A stretch of DNA of 12,981 nt from Bacteroidales bacterium (GTDB taxonomy: Bacteria > Bacteroidota > Bacteroidia > Bacteroidales > NBLH01). The stretch is from NCBI GenBank assembly GCA_029933755.1, contig JAOZNO010000030.1:1-12981 (forward strand), written 5' to 3'. How positions within the stretch are numbered: the stretch's first letter is position 1; each line of letters opens with the position of its first letter. Position numbers and translations under genes: made by a program. The notes under the pieces are model-generated. The model searched no databases and had not been told where the DNA came from. It worked only from the letters and a program-made list of their open reading frames with translations. Below are positions 1-6,472 of the stretch, in pieces.

Positions 1-630
1 TGTAAAGTCTTTTGTATAGGTATCTTACTTGATTATTTGTTTCCCTTTTATCATTACAAACACAAAACTTTGCAGGTTACTATTTAACTTACAAAGTCTT
101 TCAGACTTGGGAAGTTTTATTTGGTTCATAAAGCCTAAACCTTCCAAGTTTACAAAAACAAACACTGCTTTACTTTTTTTATCTTGCAAAGTATTTGTTG
201 CTGCTAACTGTTAAAAACACAAAACTTTGTAGGTTACTTACTAACTTACAAATTCTTTCAGACTTGGGAAGTTTCATTCGGTTCAACAAGCAAAACCTTC
301 CAAGTTTGCTGTGTATGTAAAGTCTTTTGTATAGGTATCTTACTTGATTATTTGTTTCCCTTTTATCATTACAAACACAAAACTTTGCAGGTTACTATTT
401 AACTTACAAAGTCTTTCAGACTTGGGAAGTTTTATTTGGTTCATAAAGCCTAAACCTTCCAAGTTTACAAAAACAAACACTGCTTTACTTTTTTTATCTT
501 GCAAAGTATTTGTTGCTGCTAACTGTTAAAAACACAAAACTTTGTAGGTTACTTACTAACTTACAAATTCTTTCAGACTTGGGAAGTTTCATTCGGTTCA
601 ACAAGCAAAACCTTCCAAGTTTGCTGTGTA
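1..630. repeat. Exact tandem duplication, 2 x 315 bp
   Basis: Bases 1-315 and 316-630 match base for base when read side by side. Each unit holds two diverged sub-repeats of about 93 bp (58-151 and 215-307 in unit 1), sharing the words CTTTCAGACTTGGGAAGTTT and CCTTCCAAGTTT. Those two words are imperfect inverted partners (about 11 of 13 bases), so each sub-repeat can fold into a hairpin. A shorter perfect hairpin, AAGTCT-TTC-AGACTT, occurs once per unit. The short open frames at 29-214 and 344-529 are the same frame in the two copies, have no start context or family likeness, and are not called as genes. The region lies past the 3' end of the fadJ-type gene. The identity means either a very recent duplication or an assembly artefact. 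Confidence 0.93.
58..307. repeat. Pair of diverged ~93-bp sub-repeats inside the 315-bp unit
   Basis: 58-151 and 215-307 align over almost their whole length with scattered substitutions. Both begin AAACACAAAACTTTG and end CCTTCCAAGTTT, and they are offset by about 156-157 bases. The same pair recurs at about 373-466 and 530-622 in the second unit. The divergence shows this duplication is much older than the 315-bp one. It is a non-coding, hairpin-forming intergenic repeat of unknown function. Confidence 0.8.
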
Positions 631-703
631 TGTAAAGTCTTTTCTCTCAGTAAATTACTTGTTCATTTTCCCCTTTTATCATTTCAAATACAAAACTTTG
701 CAG
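631..703. repeat. Diverged, truncated third copy of the 315-bp unit
   Basis: The first 13 bases (TGTAAAGTCTTTT) match the start of the unit. After that the match is partial but collinear: CTTTTATCATT becomes CTTTTATCATTTC, and AAACACAAAACTTTGCAG becomes AAATACAAAACTTTGCAG. Similarity ends one base before the stop codon of the minus-strand fadJ-type gene. This is probably the ancestral flank from which the array grew. Confidence 0.65.
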
Positions 704-704
704 C

Positions 705-2837
705 TTAATCTTCATAAAACTTTCTATTCTCTTTAATATATTTTTCAAATAAGTCGGCTGGTTTAAATCTTGCTCCGTGTTTCTCTTCAAGTGATTTTAA
801 TAAGTTGCTAATTTTATCAAATCCTTCATAATCAACATATCTGAAAGGTCCGCCTCGGAATGGTGGGAAACCTAATCCGAAAATTGCACCTATATCCCCA
901 TCAAGAGGTTTTTCTAAAATTCCCTCTTCAAGGCATAGTACAGCTTCGTTTACCATCATCATAGCCATACGTTGTTGGATTTCTTCTGTTGTGATATTGT
1001 TACTTTTGGAGGGGAAAAATTCTGAAATTGCAGGATTAATCTTTCCTCTGACTTTTTTTCCGGTTTTTTCGTCATATAAAAGAAAGCCTTTTTTGTTTTT
1101 CTTTCCTTTAAAACCACTTTCTGCCATTCGTTTTAAAATATCATTAGATTTTGCGCCTCTTTTTTTAAACATCTCCGCTAAATCACCAGTTGAAATATGT
1201 GCTCCAACATCAATTCCTACTTCATCTATTAAAGTAATTGGGCCAACAGGGAAACCAAATTTTTTCATTGTTTTATCAATAAATAATGGGTCAACACCCT
1301 CTTCCATAAGTAATAACGCTTCGTTCATAAATGGAGCTAAAATACGGGTAGTGTAAAAACCGGGACCATCTTTTACAACAATGCAAGTCTTAGCTTGTTT
1401 TATTCCTACATCAAGGGCTGTGGCAGTTACCCAATCTGCTGTTTTTTCGTGTACAATTATTTCAAGCAAAGGCATTTTAGCTACAGGCGAAAAATAATGC
1501 ATGCCAATTACATTTTCAGGTTTTTTTGCTACTGCTGCAATTGCTTTAATTGGTAAGGCTGATGTATTCGTTGCAATGATTGTATCTTCTCTAATATTCT
1601 CTTCAAGTTCAGCAACAATATTATGTTTTAAATGAATATCTTCAAAAACAGCTTCAATAACCATATCAGCTTTTGTAAAGCCTGTATAATTAATATCTGT
1701 ATGTAGCTTATTCATTAAGATATCTACTTCAGTTTTTTGATAAACTTTTTGTTTTATCTTTTTATTTAAAGCTTTGCGAATATTTTTTCTTGCCTTTAAA
1801 AGCATGTCAGAGCTAATATCTTTCAAAATAATTTCCCAACCTTTTTGTAAACTAATTTCAGCAATTCCTTCTCCCATTAATCCCGCTCCAAGTACAGCGA
1901 TACTATTAATGTTTTTTACTTTATCATGTAAAGGGTTTTTCTTTAGGGAAGTCATACCCAAAAAGATATTTATCAGTTGTTGTGCCTGTGGTGTGTGTAG
2001 AAGTTCCTGAAAAAGTGTTACTTCATTTTCAATACCTTTGTCAAGTGTATGAGATAGTCCAAATTTTACACTTTCCATTATTTTGAATGGGGCAGGATAA
2101 TTCCCATAGGTTTGTCTTTGAACAATTTCGCCAGCCTTTTTAAATATAATATTCCTTGTTACCGAGTTGCTTTCAAGTATTTTTACTAATAGGGGTCTTT
2201 TATCTTTTCGTTTAAATTTTCCTGATGCGATATTTAGAGCATGTTTCTTGGCAGCAGTTAATAATTTTGGTCTGTCAACAATTAGATCTACTAAACCAAT
2301 CTTTCGAGCTTTAGATGCATAAATGTTTTTCCCTGTAAGCATTACATCCAGTGAGGCCTGTAAACCTACCAGTTTGGGAAGTCTTTGGGTGCCACCCATT
2401 CCAGGTAATAATCCAAGTTTCACTTCGGGTAAACCCATCATTGTTTTTGAGTCTTTAGCAGAAACACGACCTGCACAAGCAAGACTAATTTCTGTTCCGC
2501 CACCCATACAGGCACCATGAATAGCTGAAATAAATGGTTTTTTTGAATCTTCAATTCTTAAAAGTAATTTATGACCAGTTAATGCAGCTTGTTTCGGCTC
2601 ATCACCTTTCATTTTCAGAAAAGTTTTTATATCAGCTCCGGCCATAAAATCCTTTTTTGCACTGATTAATACAACCGCTTTTATTTCATTGTTTTTTTCA
2701 ATTTCATCAAGTACTGAATTAAATTCACTCACAGTATCCATTGAAATAATATTGTATTCTGAATTGGGTTTATCCATTGTGATAATTCCTACATTATCTT
2801 CAATCTGTAAGTTTAAAAAAGCTTGTTTCGTTTTCAT
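705..2837 (-). CDS. fadJ: FadJ-type bifunctional enoyl-CoA hydratase / 3-hydroxyacyl-CoA dehydrogenase
   Basis: This 710-aa, two-part enzyme of fatty-acid beta-oxidation hydrates 2-enoyl-CoA and then oxidises L-3-hydroxyacyl-CoA with NAD+, in the cytoplasm. Residues 1-190 are a crotonase fold with the oxyanion-hole segment HGACMGGG (108-114). The likely catalytic pair is Glu116 (GGGTE) and Glu138 (GLPE), spaced as I recall for E. coli FadJ. Residues 310-490 are the NAD-binding domain with GAGLMG (317-322) and the catalytic-type histidine His447 in GMHYFSP. C-terminal dehydrogenase domains follow (about 495-590 and 620-705), including GFPPFRGGP. Length and domain order are normal for FadB/FadJ. 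It starts ATG AAA ACG, with no Shine-Dalgarno sequence. No fadI-type thiolase lies next to it: downstream is the repeat array. FadB versus FadJ cannot be settled by eye. Confidence 0.93.
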   Translation of the reverse strand: MKTKQAFLNLQIEDNVGIITMDKPNSEYNIISMDTVSEFNSVLDEIEKNNEIKAVVLISAKKDFMAGADIKTFLKMKGDEPKQAALTGHKLLLRIEDSKKPFISAIHGACMGGGTEISLACAGRVSAKDSKTMMGLPEVKLGLLPGMGGTQRLPKLVGLQASLDVMLTGKNIYASKARKIGLVDLIVDRPKLLTAAKKHALNIASGKFKRKDKRPLLVKILESNSVTRNIIFKKAGEIVQRQTYGNYPAPFKIMESVKFGLSHTLDKGIENEVTLFQELLHTPQAQQLINIFLGMTSLKKNPLHDKVKNINSIAVLGAGLMGEGIAEISLQKGWEIILKDISSDMLLKARKNIRKALNKKIKQKVYQKTEVDILMNKLHTDINYTGFTKADMVIEAVFEDIHLKHNIVAELEENIREDTIIATNTSALPIKAIAAVAKKPENVIGMHYFSPVAKMPLLEIIVHEKTADWVTATALDVGIKQAKTCIVVKDGPGFYTTRILAPFMNEALLLMEEGVDPLFIDKTMKKFGFPVGPITLIDEVGIDVGAHISTGDLAEMFKKRGAKSNDILKRMAESGFKGKKNKKGFLLYDEKTGKKVRGKINPAISEFFPSKSNNITTEEIQQRMAMMMVNEAVLCLEEGILEKPLDGDIGAIFGLGFPPFRGGPFRYVDYEGFDKISNLLKSLEEKHGARFKPADLFEKYIKENRKFYED

Positions 2838-2899
2838 ATTTTTGAGTTTGTAATTGGATTTTTTTTGTTTTATTTTCTAGTTAGTGTTCCTCTATATCT

Positions 2900-2932
2900 A
2901 CTGTCGGTGTTGCTTGGAGCAACGCCGACAGT
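2900..2932. repeat. REP palindrome in the RAYT-fadJ gap
   Basis: The left arm ACTGTCGGTGTTGCT (2900-2914), a 3-base loop TGG and the right arm AGCAACGCCGACAGT (2918-2932) form a 15-bp stem with one T-G pair. It is GC-rich in an AT-rich gap and lies 34 bases past the stop codon of the RAYT gene, as expected for REP sequences that flank their RAYT. A second copy with the same arm length and loop lies inside the RAYT gene at 3345-3377. It could also act as a transcription terminator or mRNA-stabilising hairpin for the minus-strand genes. Confidence 0.9.
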
Positions 2933-2966
2933 GATATTACACCAACAGTAATAAGAACTATAATTA

Positions 2967-3584
2967 TTAATATTCAATATACTCTTTTGCTACTTCCATA
3001 TTAATTAATTTTCCATTCCTAATATTCGTAAAATCAATGGCAGATGAAAATTCCCAATCAATAATTGATTTTGCTAATCCAGACTTTACTGGGTTTTGAT
3101 GAATATAATCAAAACAAATTTGAGGGTATTGTCTTTCTGGCTTATTAATATTTATTTGCGTTATACTATTTTTGCTTATAAATGATGGTGTTATTCCGTT
3201 TGGGCAATTTATACATTCAGCTTTTGTTTTTTCACGGATAAGTTTTCCTGTTGTATTATTTTGCTTATTTATTGCCTGAGAATATGAGCGTAGCATTATT
3301 CCAATAGATTCATTTATTGTTTGTTTCTTTATGTTGTCAGCATTACTGTCGGTGTGGCTTGGAGCCACGCCGACAGTTTTAACTGCCAACTCTGTTTCAT
3401 TTATCAACACCATTAAATGAAAATGATTGGGCATTAAACACCAGGATATTATATCAGCATATGGAAGAATATAAGTTCTTATTTTCCTGAGAAAAAATAA
3501 ATAATTCTCCTTTTTAAAGAAAATGGTTTGTTTATTATTTCCTTGATTATAAATGTGATATAAATATCCTTTGACAAACTGCAT
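2967..3584 (-). CDS. REP-associated tyrosine transposase (RAYT, Y1/IS200-like HUH family)
   Basis: This 205-aa single-strand DNA endonuclease family normally recognises and processes REP palindromes. The N-terminus (GYLYHIYNQGNNKQTIF) is typical. The HUH motif MPNHFHLMV gives His54 and His56, and Tyr101 in LRSYSQAINKQ is the likely catalytic tyrosine. YIHQNPVKSGL (160-170) is the conserved C-terminal helix. Residues 70-80 (TVGVAPSHTDS) are encoded exactly by a REP palindrome inserted in the loop between the HUH motif and the tyrosine helix. The frame is otherwise intact, so activity is possible. The ATG follows the stop of the upstream hydrolase gene after one codon (TAA GTA ATG), so translation may be coupled. 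Such genes are usually single-copy and domesticated rather than true insertion sequences. Confidence 0.9.
   Translation of the reverse strand: MQFVKGYLYHIYNQGNNKQTIFFKKENYLFFLRKIRTYILPYADIISWCLMPNHFHLMVLINETELAVKTVGVAPSHTDSNADNIKKQTINESIGIMLRSYSQAINKQNNTTGKLIREKTKAECINCPNGITPSFISKNSITQININKPERQYPQICFDYIHQNPVKSGLAKSIIDWEFSSAIDFTNIRNGKLINMEVAKEYIEY
3345..3377. repeat. REP palindrome inside the RAYT coding sequence
   Basis: The left arm ACTGTCGGTGTGGCT (3345-3359), loop TGG and right arm AGCCACGCCGACAGT (3363-3377) fold into a 15-bp stem with one T-G pair, as in the copy at 2900-2932. Relative to that copy, T2911/A2921 is replaced by G3356/C3366, so the pair is kept. The 33 bases are exactly eleven codons in phase with the gene (residues 70-80) and keep the frame open. 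Confidence 0.92.
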
Positions 3585-3587
3585 TAC

Positions 3588-5159
3588 TTACTTGTCTTTA
3601 ATAAAATCAAATTCGTTAAAATAGAAATCCGGATTAGGTATATCTACTTTCATACTTTTTATTTCTCCCTCTTCATCCATAAAGAACTGAACTGTACCAA
3701 TAGGGAGTGATGGTAAATTCCTAAGCTTAACCGTAAAAACATCATAATGATAATGTTCCAAATCACCTATAACATCAGGTGCTGGTTTATACTTTAGTAC
3801 TAATTTACCATTTTTATTTTCAATCAAAGCTGTCCCGTATGCAATATCTGTATAGCTTCCCTTATATTTATTTAAGTTGAATGATGGTTTTGTTCCGGTA
3901 ATTTTATTTTCTTTTAACTTCCTTACCCGTTCTTTTTCTCTTTCCAATCCTGATTTGTAATGTCCTAAATATAATGTTGACCAATCTTTATCTTCATTTC
4001 CAAAATACATATCGAAGAATTGATAAGTTAATGCGGATGGAAGATAATTAATACTATTTGTAAGAATAACTATTCCAATATTCTCTTCAGGTATCATAGC
4101 TACTTTCGAAATCATTCCTTCTGAGCCACCTCCATGATTTATTACTTTTTTTCCGTTATAGTCAAAAATATTCCATCCAAGGCCATACCCTTTAAAATGA
4201 ATATTGGGGTTATTAACAAAAGCTTGCTTACTTATAGGTGTGGGCGTAAACATTTTACGAACTTCCCAAATTTGCTTTTCACTTATAACTTGTTTATTGT
4301 CTAACTTTCCTCCATTTAATTGAAAAATCATCCATTTAGCCATATCTGCAACACTTGAGTTTATTGCCGCAGCTGCTTTGCAATTGTCCCAATTCATATA
4401 TTCAACCGCAATAGGTTTTTTGCCCGGTTCTACATGATAAGGAATCGCTGTATTCCCGTTTAAATCTAAATCTTTTACCGAAGTATTGCTCGACTTCATG
4501 CTTAAAGGATCTAAAAAGTTTTGTTTGATATAGTTGCTCCAGCTCATTCCACTAATCTTTTCTAAGATTAAACCGGCTGCCGAAAACATTATATTCTGAT
4601 ACCCAAAGTGCTCTCTACATCCATAACGTGGTTTTAAAAATTGTGCTCTTCGTACAACATCTTCACTACTATAATTTGTATGATACCATAGTAAATCACC
4701 TGAGAAAGTATACAAACCACTACGATGAGAAACCAAATCCCGTACGGTAATATTCTGGGTAACATAAGGACTATAAAGCTTAAACCAGGGTAAGTGATCA
4801 ACAACTTTGTCTTCCCAATTTAATTTACCTTCATCTACTAAAATTGACAAAGCGGCTGTGGTAAATGCTTTTGAGTTGGAAGCTATTGCGAAAACTGTGC
4901 TCTCGTTAACTTTACTCTTCTTTTCAACATTACGTAAACCATATCCTTTTGAAAAAATAATTTTGTTATCTTTTACAATTGCTACAGCCATACCTGGAAT
5001 GTTCCATTCTTTTTGAGCATCTAAAATGTATTTATCAATCTTTTTAAGATCAATTGACTGTGCTTTTAAAGCAATTGGATTTAGAATAAAAATACAAAAA
5101 AGGAAAAATATACTAATTTGAAAATTGTGATAAAAGTTTTTAGTTTTTAAGGTATTCAT
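3588..5159 (-). CDS. Secreted serine hydrolase of the beta-lactamase/class C family (AmpC-like fold) with C-terminal DUF3471-like domain
   Basis: 523 aa. A basic start and hydrophobic stretch (about 15-31, ending near ALKAQS) make a signal peptide for export to the periplasm or envelope. The serine beta-lactamase fold spans about 38-385. The nucleophile motif SxxK is Ser94-Asn-Ser-Lys97, YxN is Tyr187-Gln-Asn189 in FGYQN, and the third box is HGGG (342-345), as in PF00144 esterases and D-aminopeptidases rather than the KTG of true class C beta-lactamases. Residues about 425-520 form a separate beta-rich tail resembling DUF3471. Substrate cannot be told: peptidase, esterase or cell-wall hydrolase are all possible, and resistance to beta-lactams should not be assumed. 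It is the first gene of the minus-strand group and is followed after one codon by the RAYT. It diverges from the coiled-coil gene at 5383. Confidence 0.9.
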   Translation of the reverse strand: MNTLKTKNFYHNFQISIFFLFCIFILNPIALKAQSIDLKKIDKYILDAQKEWNIPGMAVAIVKDNKIIFSKGYGLRNVEKKSKVNESTVFAIASNSKAFTTAALSILVDEGKLNWEDKVVDHLPWFKLYSPYVTQNITVRDLVSHRSGLYTFSGDLLWYHTNYSSEDVVRRAQFLKPRYGCREHFGYQNIMFSAAGLILEKISGMSWSNYIKQNFLDPLSMKSSNTSVKDLDLNGNTAIPYHVEPGKKPIAVEYMNWDNCKAAAAINSSVADMAKWMIFQLNGGKLDNKQVISEKQIWEVRKMFTPTPISKQAFVNNPNIHFKGYGLGWNIFDYNGKKVINHGGGSEGMISKVAMIPEENIGIVILTNSINYLPSALTYQFFDMYFGNEDKDWSTLYLGHYKSGLEREKERVRKLKENKITGTKPSFNLNKYKGSYTDIAYGTALIENKNGKLVLKYKPAPDVIGDLEHYHYDVFTVKLRNLPSLPIGTVQFFMDEEGEIKSMKVDIPNPDFYFNEFDFIKDK

Positions 5160-5357
5160 AAGCTGTTTTTTAAACCATTTACATGAAATAAAATAAGTTT
5201 GAACAAAATTGTGTAAAAAATTGCTTAAAAGACATAAAATCTAAAGAAAAATTACTACTTTAATTTTTTTAATCTGGCTTAACAATCTATAATGTAAATA
5301 TAAAGTGTGAATATTAACATTTTTGACGTAATATGTACAGATAAAATTTTAAAAATA

Positions 5358-5365
5358 TATATTTG
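5358..5365 (+). promoter_or_regulatory. Candidate Bacteroidota -7 promoter element
   Basis: TATATTTG matches the TAnnTTTG -7 consensus of the Bacteroidota primary sigma factor. It lies 17 bases before the ATG of the first cassette gene, so the leader would be only about 10 nt. No clear TTG lies at the usual -33 distance; TTTTG at 5321-5325 is too far upstream. In such AT-rich sequence a chance match is possible. Confidence 0.35.
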
Positions 5366-5382
5366 TAAAAAAAACTACACTT

Positions 5383-6075
5383 ATGGCGCTAAATTTTAAT
5401 AAAATAAAGGGACTATTTATTGTTCCTGATGATGAAAAAATTATTAATGAAAAGACAACAGGGAAAAAACAAGAAACAAAAAGTCCCGAAAAAAAAATAA
5501 AAACAACTCATAGTTCTACTGCAAAATTAACACAAAGCAAAACTCCCGGTAAAGGTGATTTTAATAAGCAAATATTTGAATCGTTGACAAAAGCAATTTC
5601 TGATGCAAATTTACCGGGCGAAGATTATCTTGAATTTATGGCAGCTTTAAAAGCTATGGAAGGTATAAACCTTGATGAAAAGGTGAAGATGCAAACGGTA
5701 TTAGCAACCCTGTCAACTAAGGGACTTACTGTTCAAAAAATTATTGAAAGTGCCGATTATTATGTGAAAGTGCTTGAGAATGAAAAGGAAAAGTTTAAGC
5801 AGGCCATGATAAATCAGACAGAAGGAAAAGTCGGGAATAAGCATAAGCAAATAAAGGATTTGGAAGAAAAGAGTAGACAAAAGGCTGAAAAAATAAAAAA
5901 TCTTACTGATGAAATAAATAGCAACACTTCTAAAATTAGTAAATTAAAGAAAGATCTAGAAACTGCTGATTTAAAAATAAAATCTACTGAAAATAATTTC
6001 AATGTGACTTATGAACATGTTGCAAACCAAATAAAAAATAAAATTGATAAAATAAAAGGAATGGCAACTAATTAG
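5383..6075 (+). CDS. Cytoplasmic coiled-coil protein, first gene of the ABC/OmpA cassette
   Basis: 230 aa with no signal peptide or membrane segment. Residues 1-18 carry a short motif, FNKIKGLFIVPDDE, that may be a docking peptide. A Lys/Ser/Thr-rich linker (20-58) follows. Then comes a helical domain with conserved-looking features: LPGEDYLEFMAALKAM (77-92), and DEKVKMQTVLATLSTKGL with SADYYVKVL (98-131). A long charged coiled coil with many Lys/Glu heptads runs from about 132 to 205, and a last helix (206-227) is rich in Asn, Ile and Lys. The pattern suggests a structural or adaptor protein that might assemble with the coiled-coil membrane protein encoded next. I do not recognise a named family. 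The stop codon TAG lies inside the left arm of a long palindrome. It is 398 bases from the next gene on the same strand. Confidence 0.8.
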   Translation: MALNFNKIKGLFIVPDDEKIINEKTTGKKQETKSPEKKIKTTHSSTAKLTQSKTPGKGDFNKQIFESLTKAISDANLPGEDYLEFMAALKAMEGINLDEKVKMQTVLATLSTKGLTVQKIIESADYYVKVLENEKEKFKQAMINQTEGKVGNKHKQIKDLEEKSRQKAEKIKNLTDEINSNTSKISKLKKDLETADLKIKSTENNFNVTYEHVANQIKNKIDKIKGMATN

Positions 6076-6276
6076 TTTGTGTCTATAAAGTTGAGTATAT
6101 TTATTAAAAAAAGGCTTTTTGTTAATTTGTTAGAGAGTACGCAGTTCTCAGTAGGCAGAAAAGATGCTGTACTACAAGAAGTTGCCGACTGAATACTGAG
6201 AACTGCTGACTTTTAACAAAATGTAAAAAAATAAATTATTACAAAAAAACTGATATTATAGACAAACTCTAATTAG
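6068..6276. repeat. Long nested palindrome (MITE-like or structured intergenic element)
   Basis: Three concentric inverted pairs share a centre near 6170. The outer arms are 6068-6088 and 6256-6276, 18 of 21 bases complementary, each holding CTAATTAG and CTATAA/TTATAG. The middle pair is TTTTGTTAA (6117-6125) with TTAACAAAA (6213-6221). The inner pair GCAGTTCTCAGTA (6141-6153) with TACTGAGAACTGC (6194-6206) is perfect. GGCA/TGCC can add to the tip. No target-site duplication is obvious and there is no coding potential. The left arm supplies the stop codon of the preceding gene. It may be a non-autonomous mobile element or an RNA hairpin that limits read-through. Confidence 0.8.
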
Positions 6277-6472
6277 TGTTTTGTAAAGTCTTAATTTGTT
6301 GGATTTTGCTATTTGAACTTATTCTGAAAAAATATAGAAGCTGGCAACAAATAGTCAATAGTTCACATAGTTTTACAAAGGTGGCCTACTTAAAACTTAA
6401 AACTGTATTTTCTATAAATTGAAAAGACAGAAATATAATTAAAAAACAGAAATAATATTAAAAAATGAAAAG
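6277..6472. other. Non-coding stretch before the PspA-like gene
   Basis: These AT-rich 196 bases hold no open frame worth calling, no clear TAnnTTTG element (only the near-match TAGTTTTA near 6368) and no strong hairpin. They are the likely place for a second promoter or an mRNA leader of the downstream genes. The A-rich run before 6473 resembles the A-rich leaders that replace Shine-Dalgarno sites in Bacteroidota. Confidence 0.5.

Noticed and set aside
29..529. Two identical 61-codon open frames in the repeat region (29-214 and 344-529)
   Set aside because: They are the same frame in the two repeat units, show no family likeness or start context, and run through hairpin-forming repeat DNA.
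1..703. CRISPR-like array
   Set aside because: Units are 315 bp with identical content and no variable spacers. There are only two full copies and no cas gene.
991..2520. Plus-strand open frames opposite the fadJ-type gene
   Set aside because: They are antisense shadows of a well-conserved full-length enzyme and encode low-complexity hydrophobic peptides without recognisable motifs.
2967..3584. Complete IS200/IS605 insertion sequence
   Set aside because: The protein is RAYT-like with REP palindromes, and no left-end/right-end IS hairpins with a tnpB or a defined element boundary can be seen.
3588..5159. Antibiotic-resistance class C beta-lactamase
   Set aside because: The third box is HGGG and there is a probable DUF3471 tail, as in the wide PF00144 esterase/peptidase group. 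Nothing here supports a resistance role.
5194..5201. TAAGTTTG as a -7 element on the plus strand
   Set aside because: It lies about 180 bases before the first plus-strand start, has no -33 partner, and points away from the minus-strand gene it adjoins.
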